Positions 54,650-61,479 of a stretch of DNA of 64,000 bases are shown here, one piece after another. The position numbers and the translations under genes were made by a program. The stretch covers positions 62,001 to 126,000 of the forward strand of contig NZ_JAVBXX010000011.1 of the NCBI RefSeq assembly GCF_030824335.1, given 5' to 3'. Each line of letters opens with the position of its first letter. Positions within the stretch are counted from its first letter, which is position 1. Below the pieces are notes generated by a model, which did not search any database, was not told the origin of the DNA, and worked only from the letters and a program-made list of their open reading frames with translations. The DNA comes from Azonexus sp. Its GTDB lineage: Bacteria > Pseudomonadota > Gammaproteobacteria > Burkholderiales > Rhodocyclaceae.

Positions 54650-55726
54650 ACGCAGCCCAGCATCCTGATCGTTGATGACGTTCCCGAAAATCTGAGCGTT
54701 CTCGGCGAATTGTTGCAACCCATGTATCGCGTCCGCGCCGCCAACTCCGGCCGGCGCGCGCTGCAGATCGCCAATACCTTGCCGCCGCCGGACATCATTC
54801 TGCTCGACGTGATGATGCCGGATATGGACGGTTACGGCGTACTTGCCGAATTACGCGCCAATCCACTAACCCGTGACATTCCGGTGATTTTCGTCACCGC
54901 GATGGATGGCACCGAAGACGAAGAGCGCGGCCTGGATGGTGGTGCGGTCGACTACATCACAAAACCGATTCGCCCGGCCATCGTGCTAGCCCGGGTACGT
55001 ACCCAGCTGGAACTGAAAAAGGCGCGCGACATTCTCAGCGACCAGAACGCCTACCTGGAACGCGAAGTCGCCAGTCGCATGGCGGAAAACCAGTTGATCC
55101 AGGAAGTCAGCATCCATGCACTGGCCCACTTGGCCGAAACCCGCGACCCGGAAACCGGCAATCACCTGCGCCGCACCCAGGAATACGTCCGTACGCTGGC
55201 GCGCAGCCTGCAGGATCATCCACGTTTTTCTGCCTATCTCGACGACCGGACGATCAACGCCCTCGCCCAATCGGCACCACTGCACGATATCGGCAAGGTC
55301 GGCATTCCCGATCACATTCTGCTCAAGCCGGGAAAGCTGACGCCGGAAGAGTGGGAAATCATGAAAACCCACGCTGAAATCGGTGCTCAGGCCATTGCCC
55401 AGGCTGAAGCCGACTCGGCACGACCGGTCGAATTTCTGCGTATCGCCCAGGAAATCGCCCGCTGCCACCACGAAAAATGGGATGGCAGCGGTTATCCAAA
55501 CGCTCTGGCTGGCGACGAAATCCCGATTTCCGCTCGCCTGATGGCCTTGGCCGATGTTTTCGACGCCTTGATCTGCGCTCGCGTCTACAAACCGGCCATG
55601 CCGATGCAAGAAGCCTACGACATCATTGTTGGTGGCAGTGGCGCCCACTTCGACCCCGATGTCGTTTCGACTTTCATTCGTGAATTCGAAGCGTTCAAAC
55701 GGATTGCAGCGGCCTACGCCGAATAA
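54647..55726 (+). CDS. HD-GYP response regulator (cyclic-di-GMP phosphodiesterase), ATT start
   Basis: The 359-residue protein has a receiver (SILIVDDVPENLSVLGELL; acceptor Asp in IILLDVMMPDMDG; Lys in YITKPI), then an HD-GYP domain. Key residues: HALAHLAETRDPETGNHLRR, the HD in PLHDIGKVGIPDHILLKPGK, and HHEKWDGSGYPNALAGDE, which is a complete GYP signature. So phosphodiesterase activity is likely. The only start that keeps the receiver whole is ATT at 54647. It precedes the CBS-PAS kinase gene by 52 bp on the same strand. Confidence 0.88.
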   Translation: MTQPSILIVDDVPENLSVLGELLQPMYRVRAANSGRRALQIANTLPPPDIILLDVMMPDMDGYGVLAELRANPLTRDIPVIFVTAMDGTEDEERGLDGGAVDYITKPIRPAIVLARVRTQLELKKARDILSDQNAYLEREVASRMAENQLIQEVSIHALAHLAETRDPETGNHLRRTQEYVRTLARSLQDHPRFSAYLDDRTINALAQSAPLHDIGKVGIPDHILLKPGKLTPEEWEIMKTHAEIGAQAIAQAEADSARPVEFLRIAQEIARCHHEKWDGSGYPNALAGDEIPISARLMALADVFDALICARVYKPAMPMQEAYDIIVGGSGAHFDPDVVSTFIREFEAFKRIAAAYAE

Positions 55727-55778
55727 CCCGATGCAATCCAACATGGCGGCAGGCTGCTAGAAAACCAGCGTGCCGCCA

Positions 55779-58700
55779 ATGGAAAAGCCCCACGTTCTCA
55801 CCATGAACCCGCGCCTTCCCGCCATACTCGCCGACATCATGACCTGCGATGTACTCAGCGTCGCACCAACGACATCGCTGCAGGAGGTCGCCCGCATCAT
55901 GAGCGAGGCACGCATCTCCAGCCTGCTGATCGGGTCATCCGAAAAAAGCATCGGCATCATCACCGAAAGCAACATGCTGCGCGCACTGCACTGGCATTTG
56001 CCCGGCAGCACGCCGATCAGCGAAGTCATGTCGCAGCCGCTGGTTTCCGCGCCACTCAATCTTGACTTGCTGAATGCCCGCCGACTGATCGAAAAACACA
56101 AGATTCGCCATCTTGTCATTGTCAGCCCGCAGGGAAAAACCATCGGCATCGTCAGCGAAACCGACTTCCGTCGCCACCTCGGCGCCTTGGCTTTTCAGCA
56201 CCTGAGCACGCTGGAAGGTGCAATGGATCGGGAAATGCCACAACTTCCGCCAACGGCCCGGCTTGATGATGCATTGACCAAAATGCTGCAACTGGCCAGT
56301 GACTATGTGCTGGTCAGCGAACAAGGAAAACCGCTGGGCATCCTGACCGAACGCGATATTCCGCGACTGCTCAGCCAGCAGCCCAATGCCAGTGAAATGA
56401 TCTTGGCTCAAGCCATGACGACGCCCTTGCATTACATTGCGCTTGAGCAATCAGTCAGCGATGCCCTGGATGCCATGACCAGCAACCGCGTCCGGCACAT
56501 GCTGGTTCTGAGCAACAACGGACAAGTCAGTGGCGTCATCAGCCAGCACCGCCTGTTCGAACAACTGGCATTGCATGAGCTTGAAATGACCTTGCACCAA
56601 TTGTGCGAAGAGCGCAACCAACTCCGTCTGGAGGCCCACCTCAATCTTGCCCTGTCTGCAGCAGGGGCTGGTGCCTGGGAATATCACCCACACGAAGACC
56701 GCTTCATCAGCAGCGACAGCCTGCTGAATCTGCTCGGCGATACAACCAACAGCACGCCTCTCGCCATCGGCGAATGGCGCGAGCGCATTCATCCGCAGGA
56801 TCAGGAACATTACGATCTGGTGATGCAGCATGTCCTGCACGAAAAAATTCCGCAGCACCGGATGGAATACCGTATCCGGCATGCTTTGGGACACTGGCTT
56901 TGGGTCGAAGATCGCGGTTGCACTACCGAAAGAGATAGCCAGAACCAGCCATTGATCATTAGTGGCATCCTGACCGACATCTCCCAAAGGCGCACCGACC
57001 GTCATCGCATCGAGCGGCAAAATCGCTCCTTGCGCCTGCTTGGTGGCATAGCCCGCAGCGTGGTACGCGAGATAGACGAATCGGCCCTGCTGGATACTGC
57101 CTGCCGGCTGGCCACCGAAATCGGTGGCTATCGTTCTGCAGCTTTCGTTGCCGCAAAGACAGTACCAGCACCCAGCCTGGCCGCCGACTACTCGCTGCCC
57201 ATCGTCAGCGATAGCGAGATTATTGGTCACCTGTTCCTTGGCCTTGAAGCCGGACACCACATCGACGCCGAGGAAGCAGGACTACTCAGCGATCTGGCCG
57301 GAGAAATCGGTCTCGGTATTGCCATGCAGCGCTCACGGCAAGCCCTTGCTGTCAGCGAGGCCAGCCAGCGGCAGCTATCGCTGGCCATTGAGCAAAGCCC
57401 GCACAGCATCGTCATCACGCGCAAGGATGGCAGCATCGAGTATGTCAATCAGGCCTTTGTCGACATTACGGGCTATACCGCCGAGGAAATCATCGGCCGC
57501 AATCCTCGTATCCTGAAACCGACAAACAGTCAGCGCCCCACGCCGCCCGACCTGTGGTCCAGCCTGCTGAATGGCGACATCTGGCGTGGTGAGTTCGCCA
57601 ATCAGCGCAAGGATGGATCGCTTTACATCGCGCGGGCCATCATTTCTCCGGTTCGGCAAAAAAGTGGCGAAGTCACGCACTACCTCGCCATTGAAGAAGA
57701 CATTACCCAGATCAAGCGTGACCAGGCCGAACTGGCACGTTATCGCCAGGAACTTGAGCATCTGGTTGAACAGCGCACCCGGCAGTTGCAACAGGCCAAG
57801 GACGAGGCCGAAGCAGCCAACCGAGCCAAGAGCAGCTTCCTGGCCAACATGAGCCATGAAATCCGGACGCCGATGAACGCCATTCTTGGCGTCACCCATC
57901 TGCTTCAGCGCGATACCGCCGACACCGAGGCCACCGAACGTCTGGGCCGCATTGCCGATGCCGCCAACCAGTTGATGCAACTGCTCAACGACATTCTCGA
58001 CCTGTCTCGCCTGGAAGCCGGCAACCTGGCCCTGAGCAACGCCGACTTCCACCTGGCTGATGCACTGCAGGAAACCCGTCAGCAAGTTCTCGATAAGGCG
58101 CACAGCAAAGGACTCGACATCGGCATCGAGATCGAACCGAAAATCCCGGCCCGCCTGCGCGGCGACGCACCGCACATTCGGCAGATCCTGTTGCAGTTAC
58201 TGAGCAACGCCATCAAGTTTACCGAACAGGGGTGCATCCGACTGACCGTTCAGGAGCAAGCCCGTGAGGGCAAACGGCTGACCCTGCGGTTTTGTGTCAA
58301 CGACACGGGCATCGGTATCACACCGGAAGTCCAAAAGCGCTTGTTCACGCCCTTTGCCCAGGCCGACAGCTCAACCACGCGGCGTCATGGCGGGGCCGGT
58401 TTGGGACTGGCGATCAGCCGTCGCCTGGTCGAACTGATGGAAGGACGGATCGAAGTCAGCAGCACCTATGGCAGCGGTAGCCAATTCTGCTTCACCATCA
58501 ACTTGCTTGCGGTCGACGCTGCTGTGGAAGAAAAACGCCCGCCAGCGCCGCTCATCCGGCCAACCGACGGCGCGTCCATGCCTGCGCTATCCGGCATCGA
58601 TGAAGCAGCCCAGATCGATGCCCTTGGCCGAATTGAAGGCCTTGACTGCAAGGCGGGACTGCATGCTGTACGCGGCAAACTGGCCACCTATCAACGCCTG

Positions 58701-59216
58701 CTGGCAAGTTTCAGTACCAATCATCTGGCTGACTTTCGCCACATGCGCGAATTACTGGCCCAGGGAGACGCAGAAGAAGTACGTCGACTCGCCCATTCGA
58801 TCAAAGGAGCAGCCGGCACACTAGGGGCAATGGCAGTTTTTCAGTCAGCCGCCGAACTGGATCAGTCCATCCGCCAGCAAACGCCAATAGACCAGCTACC
58901 GGCACTGATCGAACAATGCGAAATGCATTACAACCAGCTGCACCATGCGATTCTGGCATTGCAGCAACCGACGCTTAAGCCACTGGATCAGGAAAATGCC
59001 GGCATGACGTCAGAACGTCTGCGCCAGCAGCTCGGTACCTTGGCCCGGCAACTCAAGGAGTGCGATTTTGCCGTGCAAAGTCGCTTGCAAGCTGACACGG
59101 CTGTGCTGCAACAGCTACTGGGTAGCGAGTTCGCCAGTTTCGACCGGAAAATTGCCGATTTCGACTTTGAAGCAGCGGCCGAACAACTCGATGCCGCCCT
59201 GGCCCGCCTGCCCTGA
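55779..59216 (+). CDS. CBS-PAS-histidine kinase-Hpt protein without receiver domain
   Basis: The 1,145-residue protein has four CBS motifs in about residues 15-265 (starting ILADIMTCDVLSVAP, then PISEVMSQPLVSAP). A PAS domain follows (about 285-410), a GAF-like segment with ALLDTACRLATEIGGYRSAA, and a second PAS (AIEQSPHSIVITRKDGSIEY). A coiled coil leads to HisKA with LANMSHEIRTPMNAILG, then the ATPase domain (DTGIGITPEVQKRLFTPFAQ and GGAGLGLAISRRL). At the C-terminus is Hpt with LAHSIKGAAGTLGAM. The usual hybrid receiver is missing. The ATG at 55779 or at 55803 could be the start. Confidence 0.88.
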   Translation: MEKPHVLTMNPRLPAILADIMTCDVLSVAPTTSLQEVARIMSEARISSLLIGSSEKSIGIITESNMLRALHWHLPGSTPISEVMSQPLVSAPLNLDLLNARRLIEKHKIRHLVIVSPQGKTIGIVSETDFRRHLGALAFQHLSTLEGAMDREMPQLPPTARLDDALTKMLQLASDYVLVSEQGKPLGILTERDIPRLLSQQPNASEMILAQAMTTPLHYIALEQSVSDALDAMTSNRVRHMLVLSNNGQVSGVISQHRLFEQLALHELEMTLHQLCEERNQLRLEAHLNLALSAAGAGAWEYHPHEDRFISSDSLLNLLGDTTNSTPLAIGEWRERIHPQDQEHYDLVMQHVLHEKIPQHRMEYRIRHALGHWLWVEDRGCTTERDSQNQPLIISGILTDISQRRTDRHRIERQNRSLRLLGGIARSVVREIDESALLDTACRLATEIGGYRSAAFVAAKTVPAPSLAADYSLPIVSDSEIIGHLFLGLEAGHHIDAEEAGLLSDLAGEIGLGIAMQRSRQALAVSEASQRQLSLAIEQSPHSIVITRKDGSIEYVNQAFVDITGYTAEEIIGRNPRILKPTNSQRPTPPDLWSSLLNGDIWRGEFANQRKDGSLYIARAIISPVRQKSGEVTHYLAIEEDITQIKRDQAELARYRQELEHLVEQRTRQLQQAKDEAEAANRAKSSFLANMSHEIRTPMNAILGVTHLLQRDTADTEATERLGRIADAANQLMQLLNDILDLSRLEAGNLALSNADFHLADALQETRQQVLDKAHSKGLDIGIEIEPKIPARLRGDAPHIRQILLQLLSNAIKFTEQGCIRLTVQEQAREGKRLTLRFCVNDTGIGITPEVQKRLFTPFAQADSSTTRRHGGAGLGLAISRRLVELMEGRIEVSSTYGSGSQFCFTINLLAVDAAVEEKRPPAPLIRPTDGASMPALSGIDEAAQIDALGRIEGLDCKAGLHAVRGKLATYQRLLASFSTNHLADFRHMRELLAQGDAEEVRRLAHSIKGAAGTLGAMAVFQSAAELDQSIRQQTPIDQLPALIEQCEMHYNQLHHAILALQQPTLKPLDQENAGMTSERLRQQLGTLARQLKECDFAVQSRLQADTAVLQQLLGSEFASFDRKIADFDFEAAAEQLDAALARLP

Positions 59217-59240
59217 TTGTGCCGCCAAGCCGGCGATAAA

Positions 59241-60515
59241 CTACTGCAGCAACCAGTCGGCGGCACTGCGACCGGCCCGGTAACCGCTGGACAAACAGGC
59301 AGTAAGCAAATAACCGCCGGTCGGTGCCTCCCAGTCCAGCATCTCGCCAGCGCAAAACAAGCCGGGCCGCTCACGCACCATCAAGCATTGATCCAGCGCC
59401 GCAAAGCAAACCCCGCCAGCCGTACTGATCGCCTCGTCGAGCGGCCGGGTTGCCGTCACCGGGACTGGCAACGCCTTCAGTGCCGCAGCCAGACGATCTG
59501 TTGCGGTCAACACCTCGGGCGGACACAATTCGCGCAACAAGCCGGCCTTGACGCCATCGATCCCGACCCGGCGGCGCAAGTGATTAGCCAGCGAATCACG
59601 CCCCTGCGGCCGAGCCAGATCGGTGCGCAAACGTTCCAGACTGCGCCCCGGCACCAGATCGAGCCACAGCTCGGCCGGTTTTCCGGCACTCAGCGCATCG
59701 CGCAACGGGGCCGACATGGCATAGATCAGGCCACCTTCGATGCCGGTTTCGGTAATGTTGAATTCGCCCTGCTGATGCAGTTGACCGCAAGAGGCCAACA
59801 CCGGCTTGACCGGGCTACCGGCAAAGCGCTCACGAAAATGTGCGGTCCACGCGACATCGAAGCCACAATTGGCGGGCTGCAAGGGGGCCACCGGGATTCC
59901 TTCTGCTGCCAGCAGTGGCACCCAGCGACCATCGGAACCCAGCTTGGCCCAACTGCCGCCGCCCAGTGCCAGCACGGTAGCATCGGCTGCCACGGCGATC
60001 TCGCCCGCTGGCGTCGCAAACCGCAATTGGCCATCGCCACTCCAACCCAGCCAACGATGCCGGACATGAAAGCGCACCCCCAGTCCGCGCAAGCGGTGCA
60101 ACCAGGCGCGCAACAGCGGCGCGGCTTTCATCTCCGTCGGAAAAACCCGGCCCGAAGTACCGACAAAAGTCGCTATCCCCAGGCCATGAATCCATTCACG
60201 CAGCGCAGCGGGCCCAAAGTCATCCAGCAAAGGTCCGACCTGGGCGGCACGCTCGCCATAACGGGCAATGAAATCAGGCAATGGTTCGGCATGCGTGATA
60301 TTCATGCCGCCTTTGCCGGCCATCAGAAACTTTCGGCCAACCGACGGCATGGCATCAAAAACGACGATATCCAGTCCATCCCCCCCAGGGCCAGCCGTTG
60401 GTTCTATGGTCCCAGGACCAGTCTGTGCTTTTATGGCCGCGGCACAGGAAGTTGCCAGTTGTTCGGCCGCCATCAAGCCGGCCGGACCAGCGCCGATAAT
60501 GACGACGGTACGCAT
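59241..60515 (-). CDS. NAD(P)/FAD-dependent oxidoreductase (HI0933/TIGR03862-type flavoprotein)
   Basis: The 424-residue protein starts with the dinucleotide-binding VVIIGAGPAGLMAAEQLA. The next part VGRKFLMAGKGGMNITHAEP is the HI0933/YhiN flavoprotein signature, and the C-terminal part has STAGGVCFAALDQCLMVRER and FCAGEMLDWEAPTGGYLLTA, as in TIGR03862. Function of this group is unknown. The insert after residue 30 (GPGTIEPTAGPGGDG) is unusual. Start overlaps the transglutaminase stop by TGATG, and so the gene is in the operon. Confidence 0.9.
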   Translation of the reverse strand: MRTVVIIGAGPAGLMAAEQLATSCAAAIKAQTGPGTIEPTAGPGGDGLDIVVFDAMPSVGRKFLMAGKGGMNITHAEPLPDFIARYGERAAQVGPLLDDFGPAALREWIHGLGIATFVGTSGRVFPTEMKAAPLLRAWLHRLRGLGVRFHVRHRWLGWSGDGQLRFATPAGEIAVAADATVLALGGGSWAKLGSDGRWVPLLAAEGIPVAPLQPANCGFDVAWTAHFRERFAGSPVKPVLASCGQLHQQGEFNITETGIEGGLIYAMSAPLRDALSAGKPAELWLDLVPGRSLERLRTDLARPQGRDSLANHLRRRVGIDGVKAGLLRELCPPEVLTATDRLAAALKALPVPVTATRPLDEAISTAGGVCFAALDQCLMVRERPGLFCAGEMLDWEAPTGGYLLTACLSSGYRAGRSAADWLLQ

Positions 60516-61477
60516 CAGGCTTCCGCTTTGTCGACCACCGGGACAGCCAGCAGGCCGGCCGGCATTTCTTCTTCGTCGAGCGGCACCACGGTCACCGCAA
60601 CCTCGGGTTCGGCACCGCCGCCGCCGAGAATGATGCCGCGCAAGGGCGAAATATCGGTGAAATCCCGACCGATAGCCAGCGTGATGTGCTCGGTATCCGG
60701 CAGCAGATTGTTGGTCGGATCGAAATCGACCCAATTGTCGGTGCTACCCGGCGCATACACGGAAACCCAGGCATGCGAGGCGTCGGCCCCGATCAGGCGC
60801 GGTTTGCCCGGCGGCGGGCGGGTCAGCAGGTAACCGCTGACATAGCGCGCAGACAAGCCCAGCGCGCGCAGGCAGGCGATCATCAGGTGGGCAAAATCCT
60901 GGCAAACACCCCGCTTGTTCTCCAGCACTTCGAGCACCGGCGTCGACACGGTCGTCGCTTCCGGATCGAACTCGAACTCGTCGAAAATCTTGCTCATCAA
61001 TTTTTTTGCCCCGACCAGCACCGGCGTACCGGGGGGAAAACAATCGGCGGCATAATCGGCCAGTTCGTGTTTGACCCGGACGTGCGGGCTCTCGAACAGG
61101 AAGCGCACGGCATCAAGATCTTCTGCCTCGGGTGCCGATGAATCGTAGGCCAGGCGTTCACGCACCGCTTCCCAGGGCATCGACTCTGCCAGCATCGCCG
61201 CATCCGGCAAATGCGGCAAGACGGCGATATTCATCGTCGAACGAATGCACAGATGATCATGCGGCGCGTGGAAGGAAATCCAGGTCACCGGATTGCCGAA
61301 GGCATCCTGACCATCGCGCCGCCAGGTCGGTGCCGGCTCGATATCGATGCGTTGCTCGACAATCTGCTGCCAGGGCAAGAAACGGGGTGACAGATGCAGT
61401 TGCTGCTGCGACAACGAAATCGTGCTGCCGTAGTCGTAACGCGTTTCGTGCAGTACGTGGTAACGAACGGGTTCCAT
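60515..61477 (-). CDS. Transglutaminase-like family protein
   Basis: The 320-residue protein has an N-terminal beta-sandwich (VLHETRYDYGSTISLSQQQL) and a transglutaminase-like core with catalytic Cys in NKRGVCQDFAHLMIACLRAL, His in ASHAWVSVYAPGS and Asp in NWVDFDPTNNLL. No signal peptide. Related proteins are usually encoded beside ATP-grasp and alpha-E genes, as here. GTG at 61483 (overlapping the upstream stop as GTGA) or ATG at 61477 could be the start. Confidence 0.94.
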   Translation of the reverse strand: MEPVRYHVLHETRYDYGSTISLSQQQLHLSPRFLPWQQIVEQRIDIEPAPTWRRDGQDAFGNPVTWISFHAPHDHLCIRSTMNIAVLPHLPDAAMLAESMPWEAVRERLAYDSSAPEAEDLDAVRFLFESPHVRVKHELADYAADCFPPGTPVLVGAKKLMSKIFDEFEFDPEATTVSTPVLEVLENKRGVCQDFAHLMIACLRALGLSARYVSGYLLTRPPPGKPRLIGADASHAWVSVYAPGSTDNWVDFDPTNNLLPDTEHITLAIGRDFTDISPLRGIILGGGGAEPEVAVTVVPLDEEEMPAGLLAVPVVDKAEA

Positions 61478-61479
61478 GT

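Noticed and set aside
59217..60833. Open frame of 538 codons opposite the flavoprotein and transglutaminase genes
   Set aside because: Antisense shadow; Gln/Arg/His-rich with no domain pattern.
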